64,000 nt of DNA. It comes from Anaerolineales bacterium UBA6055 (GTDB taxonomy: Bacteria > Chloroflexota > Anaerolineae > Aggregatilineales > Phototrophicaceae). The stretch covers positions 335,197-399,196 of the forward strand of contig DIYL01000059.1 in NCBI GenBank assembly GCA_002428985.1. The letters run 5' to 3'. The notes below the pieces were generated by a model. That model made no database searches, was not told the origin of the DNA, and saw only the letters and a program-made list of their open reading frames with translations. The position numbers were made by a program, and so were the translations under genes. Shown here one piece after another: positions 51,134 to 60,468 of the stretch; positions within the stretch are counted from its first letter, which is position 1; each line of letters starts with the position of its first letter.

Positions 51134-53002
51134 TTAATCGAGATTGACAGACAGCGTATAATTCGCATTGACCATCGTCTGTTGTGCAATCGGCGACACG
51201 GCAATCAGCACCATGTCTACCCCGTCGCGTAGTGGTATCGTCCATGTGGACTCGGGTGTCTGCGCGAGCCAACGCGATACCGTTACATCTTGCCCGATAA
51301 CCTGTACGGCTTGTACCCATGTGCGCTGTGGCACACGATTATCGGTGCGAATCCAGCCTTGTGCATCCCATGCTTGGATGTCATCTTCAAAGCTGTCGAC
51401 ATAACCGATTTCATCAATGCGTAGGTTATCAATTGCGATACCGTGACGGACAGATGCGGCATCCGTTATGACTTCGAACCGCAATAAAATGTTTTGTCCA
51501 GCATAGGTATCTAGTGATACACGCTCCTCAACCCAGCCGAATGATTGTCCGGTATATCCGATACCATAAGCACGGTTATATGGATTTCGGCTGCGGGTTG
51601 TTGTCGCAGGTAAAATGTCCCACATATTTCCATTATCGGTGCTAATCATTACATAAGAATAATCCCAAAATTCTTCGAGATCATACCATGTTCGATAGGT
51701 CAATGTGGCTGTATCGGTTGCTCTCAGGTCAATTGCGCGGGTTAAGGTCACATCACTATAGTCAGCGGCGACTGCATACATCATGTGATTTTCATTAAAA
51801 ACTGTGGCAGGAATTAATCCAACCGCCTCGGGTTGTGACAGTGAAATGGTCATCGTATCAGCTTCCCCAAAACGAAACGCCGTATAATAATCAGTGCTGT
51901 ATTGACCTGTTTGGCGCGTGGTTCGATAAGGATACTCGACGATACTGGCTAGTGGTCGGGCAGAGGGTAAGTTGCGGTCAAGGGTGGTATAGCCGTAGCC
52001 TGTGGCTGGATCTCGAAAGTAGTTGGCTAGCGACCAATCCGCAAAAAATTCGTCGGGGGTGCTCCCATCAATCGCTGATAATACCGCGGCTAATCCCGCG
52101 AGACCATCTAAGGGTTCGTTGCTCCATTGGCGCAATGCATCCAGCCCATAACGTTCCGAGAAGTAAGTGACCAGCAAAAAGACCGCGCCATAGCGTTCGT
52201 AACGGCGGTTATCAGCGACCCAATGATTGATTTGCACATCGGGATTATTGAGGAATCCAATCACTTGTGACCGTCCGGCATCCCACCCGATGTGATGTTC
52301 GGTATAAGTCGAAAAACCTTCGTCTAACCATGTGGCTTCGTTACGATCAATAAAGTGGCGCAACACATGCTGATATTCGTGGGCGATGATGGTTAGAACA
52401 TTAACACTCAAAATATCGTATGTCCCGAACGCCGATAAATTGATGACCATCATTTCGTGTTGATTGCTATTGGGCAAGATGCTACGGGGATACGCATGCA
52501 CATCCGAAAAATACCCACCGATGGCGTTATCGAGACCTGTCACCATCAGGATATACAATCGGTTATCGCCATCAATACCGGGTGGTTCGGTCACGCCCCA
52601 CAACTCTTGGACTTGTTGCACGATGGCCGTATCGACCAAATCAACAAATTGGCGGGCTATAGCTAGTTCAATCGGTGAGCCGACTTCAACCCACAGCAAG
52701 ACATTATCGGACATACCAAGTAATTCAGCCGTTTTGACTTGTTCTTGTTGGACGGCGGTATTGGCGACGGTGAATAATTTGGTGTTGCCGAGTTGATAGA
52801 CAGGCGGTGATGACGGCGGGACATAATTTGACTGGATACCGCGTAATCGGCGGGCGATGTCAATCGGGTCATTGGGTGGGAGAATCGCTTGGTTGAGCGC
52901 ATCAACTGTTGGGAAGTCGCTATCTTGCGCGTGGGCGATGCTTACAAAACAGAGGCAAATACAGAGCGTCGTCAAGCGAATTGTCTGCCATAATACATGC
53001 AT
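51134..53002 (-). CDS. Secreted M6-like metallopeptidase (HExxH)
   Basis: The start is taken at ATG 53002 (MHVLWQTIRLTTLCICLCFV), which begins the signal peptide; the 13 residues before it look spurious. About 622 residues. Signal cleavage is near SIAHAQ. The catalytic motif is TIIAHEYQHVLRHFI, an HEYQH zincin motif, with a downstream Glu in ATWLDEGFSTYTEHHIG (E-G-F) like immune-inhibitor A (M6) or related peptidases. The C-terminal 200 residues hold beta-sandwich regions (TATLTYRTWYDLEEFWDYS, VRHGIAIDNLRIDEIGYV), probably carbohydrate-binding-like. It is an exported degradative or processing enzyme. No inhibitor or partner adjoins it. Confidence 0.82.
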   Translation of the reverse strand: MHVLWQTIRLTTLCICLCFVSIAHAQDSDFPTVDALNQAILPPNDPIDIARRLRGIQSNYVPPSSPPVYQLGNTKLFTVANTAVQQEQVKTAELLGMSDNVLLWVEVGSPIELAIARQFVDLVDTAIVQQVQELWGVTEPPGIDGDNRLYILMVTGLDNAIGGYFSDVHAYPRSILPNSNQHEMMVINLSAFGTYDILSVNVLTIIAHEYQHVLRHFIDRNEATWLDEGFSTYTEHHIGWDAGRSQVIGFLNNPDVQINHWVADNRRYERYGAVFLLVTYFSERYGLDALRQWSNEPLDGLAGLAAVLSAIDGSTPDEFFADWSLANYFRDPATGYGYTTLDRNLPSARPLASIVEYPYRTTRQTGQYSTDYYTAFRFGEADTMTISLSQPEAVGLIPATVFNENHMMYAVAADYSDVTLTRAIDLRATDTATLTYRTWYDLEEFWDYSYVMISTDNGNMWDILPATTTRSRNPYNRAYGIGYTGQSFGWVEERVSLDTYAGQNILLRFEVITDAASVRHGIAIDNLRIDEIGYVDSFEDDIQAWDAQGWIRTDNRVPQRTWVQAVQVIGQDVTVSRWLAQTPESTWTIPLRDGVDMVLIAVSPIAQQTMVNANYTLSVNLD

Positions 53003-53142
53003 AGATGGTGTCCTATTGTGATGATGTCCTAATTGTAACAAGCAATATCACAGATGCCACCTATTCAGCCGAATAGAGTTAAGAACCTAAAAAGCTTTTA
53101 TCACCACAGAGAAAGACAAAAGCCTTAAGGTTAAAAAGAGGC

Positions 53143-54177
53143 ATGATGATTACTGAATTGACACCGGAACAAGAAGCTCAATTAGAAGTTTATGCGCACA
53201 AATGGCGTGACATTGCATTGTCAACTGAGCCTGCGAACCGTCCTGAGGCAGAAAAAGGTGTGCGCATGGCATATGAATCAGCAGGTTTCATGCCACCGGA
53301 AAAAATTATTTGGTACGAATCCCCGATGCAGATGTTAACATTTTCATTTCCAGAGCTTGAGCAAGATATAAGTGAGAGTTTCAATCTTCCACAAAGAGTA
53401 ATGGAGATTAATGCCGAGATTTATAGATATGGTGAACATGATGCTTTACCATTCTTGCGTAAAGTAGCCTTCGAACTATGTGAACAAGTTTGGAACACAA
53501 ATAGGTTAACTTATTCTGCACTCGAACAATACTTAGTCGAACTCACACCACTAAATATCAGTCGATTACAACAGTTTCAGACACTACAACACAAAATAAT
53601 TACGTTTCTCGATTATCTCAACGACCAATGTAAATTTGAGATCATTCAAGCCAACGCATGTCTCCGTGTGGCACAGAATCTAAAATGTTTTGCTATGTAC
53701 CCAAATACATGTCTTGCAATCGAAAATCAAAATATTCTTAATCTCGATGACGAAGACCGTGCCCACTGTGAGGATGGGCTGGCGATTGGGTATCCGGATG
53801 GGTGGGGAGTATATGCGTGGCATGGGGTCCGTGTTCCAGAAGGTGTCATTATGCGACCGCATGACATCACGCCGAACAAGATTCTCGACGAGGATAATGC
53901 CGAAGTTGCGCGGGTGATGCTTGAACGCTATGGACAAGATAATTTCATCCGTGATGGCGGTTTCAAGCAGGTGCAATCCGATGATTATGGGGATTTGTAT
54001 CGGATTGAGTTTCATAATGGTGATGAGCCAATAGTCGCGGTTAAAGTCAACGATGCGAGCACCGACCGCGAATATTTTTTATATGTTCCCTCGCATATTC
54101 AGTCGGCGCATGAGGGAGTTGCGTGGACGTTCGGCTATGATAATGTGACGGATTATAATCCGGATAAAGAGACTTAA
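53143..54177 (+). CDS. DUF6745-like protein
   Basis: 344 aa. Residues about 1-60 (LTPEQEAQLEVYAHKWRDIA, then RPEAEKGVRMAYESAG, then IIWYESPMQML) match the N-terminus of DUF6745. The core is WGVYAWHGVRVPEGVIMRP, with HDITPNKILDEDNAEVARVMLERYG, FKQVQSDDYGDLYRIE and HEGVAWTFGYDNVTDYNP. The family is found in Actinobacteria, Cyanobacteria and Chloroflexota, often near leucine-rich repeats. Its function is unknown to me. The N-terminal helical region is smaller than in some members. The convergent GT39 gene overlaps its stop by 4 bp. Confidence 0.75.
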   Translation: MMITELTPEQEAQLEVYAHKWRDIALSTEPANRPEAEKGVRMAYESAGFMPPEKIIWYESPMQMLTFSFPELEQDISESFNLPQRVMEINAEIYRYGEHDALPFLRKVAFELCEQVWNTNRLTYSALEQYLVELTPLNISRLQQFQTLQHKIITFLDYLNDQCKFEIIQANACLRVAQNLKCFAMYPNTCLAIENQNILNLDDEDRAHCEDGLAIGYPDGWGVYAWHGVRVPEGVIMRPHDITPNKILDEDNAEVARVMLERYGQDNFIRDGGFKQVQSDDYGDLYRIEFHNGDEPIVAVKVNDASTDREYFLYVPSHIQSAHEGVAWTFGYDNVTDYNPDKET

Positions 54178-56105
54178 GTTGATGGATTATCGACAGACAC
54201 CCATGCCATCCCAATGAAAAAGCCCCAGAATAAATCTTCTTCAGATTCGACAACGGGCTGATGAAATCCAAATTCATGTTGCATGGCGATGCGCAATAGA
54301 TGTGGTCCGCGCGGGCTATCTGCGGGGATGTCGAGACATAATGTTTCATCGTAGACATCGCCTGTCGTAAATGCGGGTAAGTCAAAGGTTGCTTCGGCAC
54401 GGGGTGTATTGAATCCCTGTGTGAGTGACACAAGTAAATGCCAATCATCGCCGACGTCTTGCAATGCTTCTAGTTTAATTGGGAAGCAGAATTCGCTACC
54501 TGTCTCGGCGTAGTAACGATGCCCGATACCACTATGAAAGTCTAGCAATTTGCCGAATCCGCCTGCATAAAAACTAAGATCGAGGGTTGCATTGGTCAAC
54601 GTGTCGATGCGGTCAAAGCGGTAGAACACCATATTTTGTACGGAATCGCGATAGCCAATTGTGCGTCCTTCGGCGAGTTGTGGGAGGGTGTACCACGTCT
54701 TAGATGAATCACTCGGTAAAATCGCCCAGATTGAGTCAGCGGAGTCGATGCGGTCAACAAAGTCGTAAAGTTGTTCGGGTACAAAATCGTTCCAGCCGAC
54801 ATCTATCGAAATGCCACGTTTGAAGTCGTATTGACGGGCATAATAGGTAGCGACGTTGTGCGGGATAAAATCGAGAATTGCGGGTTCATCAGATTGGCGC
54901 TCGGCTTGTAATTGTTCGAGCGCATCTTCCCAACGTGGTTTGTCACCCCAGTACACACTATAGGTCGTTACTTGTGTGATGATAAGCCACGCCAGAATAA
55001 AAATCCCAACAATCCCACCGGCAGTCTGTAGCTTAAAGCGACTCAATATCGAGGGGGATGTCGTTAGATGACGCAAACCATAGGCTGCGACAAGCATCAA
55101 TGCAGGTAAGCTGACGAGTGTGTAACGTGCAACCAACACAGCACGTCCGGTGGCATTAATTGCTAACAAGCCCAAAGGTGTCACGACAAACCACAGTACC
55201 AGCAAAATCATGGCGTGCTGTGCATTGCGTTGGCGCAAACATAGGAATCCGCCACCAATGATAAATCCGATGAAAAATAATCCACCGTGGCTACTGGTCA
55301 TGATGTCCCATAACCATGTTACCGTTCCCCATTCGGTCGGGAAGACTACCACGCCGAGTGGTCCATTAGGGTGTCCGGTTAGTTGTTCGAGGGCAAATGG
55401 GAGCCACGGCAAAAAGACAATGAATCCGGTCACATGGGGTAACAGCCAGCGACCAACACCCATAAATGCGCGTTCACGGATGAAGTAGTAGGCTTGGAAT
55501 AATAGCATCCCAATAATTACGAGCGCTCCGATGTAATGCGTGTGCATCAACAAGCCCATATACACACCCATAATCAGCCCGTTGCGCACTGTCGGCTGAC
55601 GATACCAGCGCACCATCGCGAGCATCAGCAGAATGGTCAGGGCAACCAACAGCGTATACATGCGGGCTTCGCGGTTATAGTAGATGTAAAAGTGGGCGAT
55701 ACCGAGTAGTAATGCAGCAAGTAATCCTGTGGGACGGTCGAATAAGGTGCGTCCGAGGGAATACATCGCAGCTAGCCCAATTAATCCGAAGAAGATCGAT
55801 GGTAAGCGCAATAACCAGACTGCTTCCCCCATTACTAACGTCCAGATATCCAGTGCATAATAATAGAGGAGCGGATGAACATCCCCACGTCCGCGTTCAA
55901 ATACGCCAGCGAGGCTATCAATCACATAGCGGGCACTCTGGCGCAAGCCATCCGGTTCATCAGCATCATGATGGACAATAAACGCCGTAAACCCTTCGTC
56001 ATACCAGATGCTCTCACGATCTAGGTGAAAGACCGCAATCCATGCACTCAATAGTAAAACAGCCACCATCCCCATGTAATATCCAGCGCGTGGTATGTGT
56101 GCCAT
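54174..56105 (-). CDS. GT39/ArnT-like membrane glycosyltransferase
   Basis: 643 aa. About ten to eleven membrane helices in the first 430 residues, starting YYMGMVAVLLLSAWIAVFHLD. The catalytic region DRESIWYDEGFTAFIVHHDAD carries the W-x-D-E diad of the GT-C superfamily loop 1. Later helices include FIGFIIGGGFLCLRQ and LPALMLVAAYGLRHL. The C-terminal 200 residues (from about ALEQLQAERQSDEPAIL) are soluble and extracytoplasmic. It transfers sugars from a polyprenyl-phosphate donor to proteins or lipids outside the membrane. ArnT, Pmt and other GT39/83 cannot be told apart. The gene stands alone, overlapping its neighbour's stop by 4 bp. Confidence 0.85.
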   Translation of the reverse strand: MAHIPRAGYYMGMVAVLLLSAWIAVFHLDRESIWYDEGFTAFIVHHDADEPDGLRQSARYVIDSLAGVFERGRGDVHPLLYYYALDIWTLVMGEAVWLLRLPSIFFGLIGLAAMYSLGRTLFDRPTGLLAALLLGIAHFYIYYNREARMYTLLVALTILLMLAMVRWYRQPTVRNGLIMGVYMGLLMHTHYIGALVIIGMLLFQAYYFIRERAFMGVGRWLLPHVTGFIVFLPWLPFALEQLTGHPNGPLGVVVFPTEWGTVTWLWDIMTSSHGGLFFIGFIIGGGFLCLRQRNAQHAMILLVLWFVVTPLGLLAINATGRAVLVARYTLVSLPALMLVAAYGLRHLTTSPSILSRFKLQTAGGIVGIFILAWLIITQVTTYSVYWGDKPRWEDALEQLQAERQSDEPAILDFIPHNVATYYARQYDFKRGISIDVGWNDFVPEQLYDFVDRIDSADSIWAILPSDSSKTWYTLPQLAEGRTIGYRDSVQNMVFYRFDRIDTLTNATLDLSFYAGGFGKLLDFHSGIGHRYYAETGSEFCFPIKLEALQDVGDDWHLLVSLTQGFNTPRAEATFDLPAFTTGDVYDETLCLDIPADSPRGPHLLRIAMQHEFGFHQPVVESEEDLFWGFFIGMAWVSVDNPST

Positions 56106-56209
56106 GTGTCATCCTCTTCCTAGGTCAATCTGCGCCGATTTTAACACAGCTAGAGACATAATAGACAACAGCGTAGGGAAGGCGGTGTTCGGATCTAAGA
56201 GCGATGCCG

Positions 56210-58804
56210 TTAAGTCATATCGCGGGTCATATTTTTTAGGAGTTGGTCTTGGGTGACATCGACAAATTGATTGACGGCAGCCTGCCATGCCTCGTCACCG
56301 ATATGTTGTTGTAGGCGATAGGTAAGCGGTTGAAGGAAGTATGTGTTCACAATCGTGGCGCTACCAGAGTAGGTATTTAATGTTTTACCTGATAAGCTGG
56401 CGACAATCGGGACACAGGTTTCTATATCACGCTGATGCCATAAATAGGTGGCATAGGCGATAATTAGAATGGCTGGTTGCCATGATCTCATAGCAATAGC
56501 TTCAAGTCCTTTGGTAATTGCTGTCCGTGCATCCGTTAAATTATCTTGCAATAGATGGATTAAGCTCAAAAATCCATAAATATCAGCAGTCCCCCGATAA
56601 TCTTTGATCTGGCGGTGAACTTGTAAACTGCGCTCTAATGTTGCTTGTGCTTGTTGGAAATTTGTCATGAGGATGTAGGATAGGCCCTCAGTTGTCAAAA
56701 CATATGAGAGGCGATCTAACTCACCGAGTTCCTCACAGATTTCACGGCTTTGTTTAAGCAATTCTTGTGCTTGCTCAAGTTCTTCTTCCTCCATTGACCA
56801 CAAGCCTAGGGTCGTTAAACGGCGTGCTTCGCCTGCACGATCACCAATTTCTCTTTTGAGTTGCAGGCTATATTCCATGAGGTCGTTGGCTTTTTGTTGC
56901 TGTCCGCTATCTATATATCGAATTGCAATATTATTGGTCACCCGAGAGACGCCGCGAAGGTCGCCTAACTTTTCGTAGATGTCTAATGCCTGTCGATAAT
57001 GTTGGTTCAGTTTATCTTGTGCGGATTCGCCTGAACCTGAATTTGAGAGAACAAGCGCGAGATAACTATGACAGTTAGCAATCAACAGTTGGTTATCGGT
57101 CTTCAATGCATTGGCTAATGCAGACTCGAATAAGGGTAGGGCTGCAACTGCTGTATCTGCCATGTATCCTAACTGTATTTGACCATATGCAATTAGTTCG
57201 ACATCTTGCGTTTCGTCACTGTGTGCACCCAAATATCGGGCAGATTCAATCGCTTCGTCAATATATCCCAGGCGATCCGCATAAACGGAGTGCCAGTAAT
57301 ATAACATCGGATGGTCGGACAATTGCACAGCTTTTCTTATATAAGAGATAGCTTCTTGTACGCGTGACCGGACCAGCCAGAATTCTCCATGTGCAAGAAT
57401 TAAGTCTACGCCATGTTCGATATGATTGCCCTGCAGTGACCAATCGAGTGCGGCGCGCGTATTATCGGCTTCGCGCTCTAGTGCATCCAACGCGTCGAGA
57501 TAGTGCCCGCTAAACATACGCTCAGCATGTGTTTTGGAACTGGTCATAAATGTCTCTAGATGGGTGTTCTTTGCATCATCCAACATCCCATACTCGACTA
57601 ATTTTTCGCGGGCGTATTGGCGCACAAGTGGATGCATATCATAGCGTCGGTCGTAACTGTGATTGACAAGTGAGCGGTTGAGCAAGGTCTGCAAAGCACG
57701 TATGGATGTGCCGGTGACATTTTGAAATGCCTCGCGGGTAAAACCACCCCGAAAGACAGACGCTCTCATAAACGCCTGTTGTTCGGTTTGAGTAAGTCGT
57801 TTCCATGTTGGGTCAATTACCGCGCGAATACTACGTTGACGTTCTGGCATGTCTGCCATCTCGGATTGTAAAAAGTCGAGACTCTGTTGGATTTCCTCTA
57901 CAATTTCTGATACCGACAGCATATCAACCCACGTTGCCGCAAGGATGAGGGCAAGTGGCACACCACCCACCAACCGCACAATATCATTAATATATGGTGT
58001 ATCAGCATCTGTGAACTCGACATGCGGATACATTAGATTCGAGACTTCAATGAATAAAGTGTGCCCTTGTTCCATGACGGGTTCGAGGAAATATGCAGTT
58101 TCGGTTCGGAGATTGAGTTTTTCGCGAGTGGTCACAATGATTTTGACGCGGGAAGCATGCTTCAATATATCAGCGAGTAATGACATTCCACTAAGGACAT
58201 GCTCGGCATTATCAAAGATGAGTAGTAACTCTTTTTCACGACAATAGTCGAATAAAACATCTTCCGTTTTTTTCGATCCGCTTATCGTCAAGCCCATACT
58301 GGAGACAACGAGTTGTGCAATATCATCAGGATTGCGAATTGAAGTCAGATCGATAAACAGCGCGCCACCTATATAGTTCCTACTGATGATATGCCCGACC
58401 TCTAATGACAAGCGAGATTTACCCATACCACCTGCACCGATAATCGAAACAAGCCGAATATCAGGACTATCCATCAACGTGACAATTTCTTGTACATCTT
58501 GCTCGCGCCCGATGAATGGTCCTGTTGTTTCCGGTAGAATGAAGTGTTTTTTGTCGTTGGTGTCCGTTTGGGGATCATCGTTATCAACAATTAACCCCAT
58601 CTGTCGTGCAAGGGCGATGGCTTCGGTACGTCGACTGGTGCCTAACTTGCTATAAATTTGCTTGTTGTACCAACGCACTGTCCCAACTGTAATGAACAGG
58701 TTATCGGCAATTTCTTTATTACTTAAGCCGTTTGCCATATGATTGATGATTTCAAGTTCACGCGCCTTAAAATCGTCCAATGGTTTGCTCAGTTGACTAT
58801 CCAC
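56210..58804 (-). CDS. LuxR-HTH / NB-ARC / TPR (STAND) regulator
   Basis: 864 aa. A LuxR-type HTH is at the N-terminus, residues about 10-68 (FKARELEIINHMANGLSNKE, then GTVRWYNKQIYSKLGTSRRTEAI); usual LAL-type regulators have it at the C-terminus. Residues about 95-400 form a STAND NTPase: Walker A IIGAGGMGKSRLSLE (123-130), Walker B ELLLIFDNAEHVL, sensor SRVKIIVTTREKL, and GGVPLALILAATWV. Then TPR-like repeats to the end (HMSNA-type; WSLQGNHIEHGVDLILAHGE, IYEKLGDLRGVSRVTNNIAI, LGLWSMEEEELEQAQELLKQ, LQVHRQIKDYRGTADIYGF). Signal binding should open the protein, form an oligomer with ATP and activate transcription. No target operon adjoins it; its start lies 110 bp from the DUF1330 gene's end. 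Confidence 0.88.
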   Translation of the reverse strand: MDSQLSKPLDDFKARELEIINHMANGLSNKEIADNLFITVGTVRWYNKQIYSKLGTSRRTEAIALARQMGLIVDNDDPQTDTNDKKHFILPETTGPFIGREQDVQEIVTLMDSPDIRLVSIIGAGGMGKSRLSLEVGHIISRNYIGGALFIDLTSIRNPDDIAQLVVSSMGLTISGSKKTEDVLFDYCREKELLLIFDNAEHVLSGMSLLADILKHASRVKIIVTTREKLNLRTETAYFLEPVMEQGHTLFIEVSNLMYPHVEFTDADTPYINDIVRLVGGVPLALILAATWVDMLSVSEIVEEIQQSLDFLQSEMADMPERQRSIRAVIDPTWKRLTQTEQQAFMRASVFRGGFTREAFQNVTGTSIRALQTLLNRSLVNHSYDRRYDMHPLVRQYAREKLVEYGMLDDAKNTHLETFMTSSKTHAERMFSGHYLDALDALEREADNTRAALDWSLQGNHIEHGVDLILAHGEFWLVRSRVQEAISYIRKAVQLSDHPMLYYWHSVYADRLGYIDEAIESARYLGAHSDETQDVELIAYGQIQLGYMADTAVAALPLFESALANALKTDNQLLIANCHSYLALVLSNSGSGESAQDKLNQHYRQALDIYEKLGDLRGVSRVTNNIAIRYIDSGQQQKANDLMEYSLQLKREIGDRAGEARRLTTLGLWSMEEEELEQAQELLKQSREICEELGELDRLSYVLTTEGLSYILMTNFQQAQATLERSLQVHRQIKDYRGTADIYGFLSLIHLLQDNLTDARTAITKGLEAIAMRSWQPAILIIAYATYLWHQRDIETCVPIVASLSGKTLNTYSGSATIVNTYFLQPLTYRLQQHIGDEAWQAAVNQFVDVTQDQLLKNMTRDMT

Positions 58805-58913
58805 CCTGTTCGCCCCTGCCCCAAATCGTCAAGTTGTTCACACTTTCATTATAATAACTTCACCAAATCGAGCTAATACCTCTACCATCTACATTAACGG
58901 ATTCAAACGCCTT

Positions 58914-59204
58914 CTACTCAAGTCCTTCGACAACCACGAATGACGCTTCGGCAGCATCTTTACGGACTTCAATCGCCGCTTGATATTCATCCGAGTAGTA
59001 CATTTGCTTCGCGGCTTCAACGCTATCAAACTTGACAACTACCATTCGATCGGTGACTTCAGGTCCTTCAAGTGTGACTTTTTCACCACCGCGTGCTACA
59101 AATTTCCCGCCGTATTTTTCAAGAATCGCGGGGGTTAGTTTCATATATTCGCCGTATTGTTCCATATCCGTGACATTGACTCGTACAACTAAATAAGCTG
59201 GCAT
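58914..59204 (-). CDS. DUF1330 protein
   Basis: 96 aa, complete for the family, a ferredoxin-like dimeric alpha-beta barrel. It begins MPAYLVVRVNVTDMEQYGEYM, then AILEKYGGKFVARGGEKVTLEGP, then VVVKFDSVEAAKQMYYSDEYQAA, and ends ASFVVVEGLE. The G-G-K-F/Y-L/V-x-R-G and F-x-S-x-x-x-A-x-x-x-Y-x-S-x-x-Y motifs are the family's. The catalytic role is uncertain. It is a likely monocistronic gene lying between the LuxR regulator and family A copy 59281. Confidence 0.88.
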   Translation of the reverse strand: MPAYLVVRVNVTDMEQYGEYMKLTPAILEKYGGKFVARGGEKVTLEGPEVTDRMVVVKFDSVEAAKQMYYSDEYQAAIEVRKDAAEASFVVVEGLE

Positions 59205-59280
59205 TGTGTTCTCCTTAATTAAGCACGTATTTCTTCGTTTATATTATGGAATCTGAAAAGAAATTGGATATTGGTTGGTA

Positions 59281-59298
59281 GGCGAGGCATGCCTCGCC
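59281..59298. repeat. Family A palindrome, GGCGAGGC type
   Basis: GGCGAGGC, AT, GCCTCGCC, then CCTACTG. The inner pairs have changed from A-T to G-C on both arms relative to GGACGAGAC/GTCTCGTCC. This is compensated change. It lies between the DUF1330 start and the divergent 59496 gene. Confidence 0.8.
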
Positions 59299-59495
59299 CC
59301 TACTGTTTGTTTCCAAAATGAGTTTGACCCATATCTCATTTTATGCGGGGATGTGTCTTTATTCAAATCAATAGGAATCTATTGCGCTATAATTAACATC
59401 CAGTTGGCTGAATCTGTACAAAATTGATTGATAATCCCTAGTTATATCGAGTACGATGAAGGTAGCAGAATAATAACATTGGAAAAAGGATTCTC

Positions 59496-60362
59496 ATGGG
59501 ACTGGATGCGTATGTGCATTGTAATTGCTATAGACAAGGGATCACGACACCTTTTCCGTTACCTGACTTAAAAGATTATTTGGTGACAGGTGACGATGGG
59601 GAATTGCGCTTGCTCCTCGACCATAATGCACACAAAGCTGACCTTGAAAAATTTGAAGCGTGGAAACAATCCTCCTGCGAACACGCTGGTATGATGATCT
59701 GGGAACGGATCAGCAATTGGGCGGGGTATCGTTATTTTCAGCAAGCACTTGAGGATATTGGCTGGTTACACTTCCCAACACTGGAAACCGAATTGCCCGA
59801 AGCTAACGCTGGACAAACTGACCCGGCACAAGCAGCACTCATTTTGAAGGAATTGGCAACTTTTCGTAAATTGGCAAAAGATCGTGAATTACCATTTTTG
59901 GTCAATACCACGACCAATGAGGTTGTCTATAATTATGTCGAAGCGTATCAGGGTGTGTTCTTGTGGTCAAAAGAGTATTGGCTCGGTGTTGATCATAAAG
60001 GATTTTTTATTGCGAAAAGTCCCGACCGTGAGCGACGTAAAGAAAGTGGTGGATTGATCGATGAGACCGACATGTTATTCCGGTCGATGCGATTTGAACA
60101 GCGCTTCCTCGATAATGAAAAAGATGGGATGCGACGCAATGTGCAATATTATGATGCGGATACGGAACATTACTTTATTTGTGATATTCCTGTATCGGAT
60201 TTGACCAATGCGACTGAAAAAGATGTCAATATCGCCCAACCGCAAATTCTGCATGTCGAAACGCGAACGGTTAAGCTTGCTGATTATGATCGCATTCTTG
60301 AGTCGCTAACGACAATTTGCAAGGCATCTGTCCGCGCCCAAAATCCGATTATCTGGTGCTGA
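59496..60362 (+). CDS. Unknown 288-aa protein
   Basis: 288 aa, with AAGGA at -6. It begins MGLDAYVHCNCYRQGITTPF (two Cys, C-N-C) and has YNYVEAYQGVFLWSKEYWLGVDHKGF, then FRSMRFEQRFLDNEKDGMRRNVQYYD and TRTVKLADYDRILESLTTICKASV. The N-terminal MGLDAYVxCNCY is repeated in other bacterial proteins I recall but cannot name. No signal peptide or membrane helix. Followed at 107 bp by the AhpD-like gene on the same strand; the two may be linked but no common role is clear. Confidence 0.6.
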   Translation: MGLDAYVHCNCYRQGITTPFPLPDLKDYLVTGDDGELRLLLDHNAHKADLEKFEAWKQSSCEHAGMMIWERISNWAGYRYFQQALEDIGWLHFPTLETELPEANAGQTDPAQAALILKELATFRKLAKDRELPFLVNTTTNEVVYNYVEAYQGVFLWSKEYWLGVDHKGFFIAKSPDRERRKESGGLIDETDMLFRSMRFEQRFLDNEKDGMRRNVQYYDADTEHYFICDIPVSDLTNATEKDVNIAQPQILHVETRTVKLADYDRILESLTTICKASVRAQNPIIWC

Positions 60363-60468
60363 TGTGTTGCGAGCTGTTGCAGTATTTTTTACAATTTGAA
60401 TCTTAGGTAGGGGTGATCTGAGTTCCCCCTACAGATTTATCGAAAAAAGTCAATTTTTTGGAAGTGAT

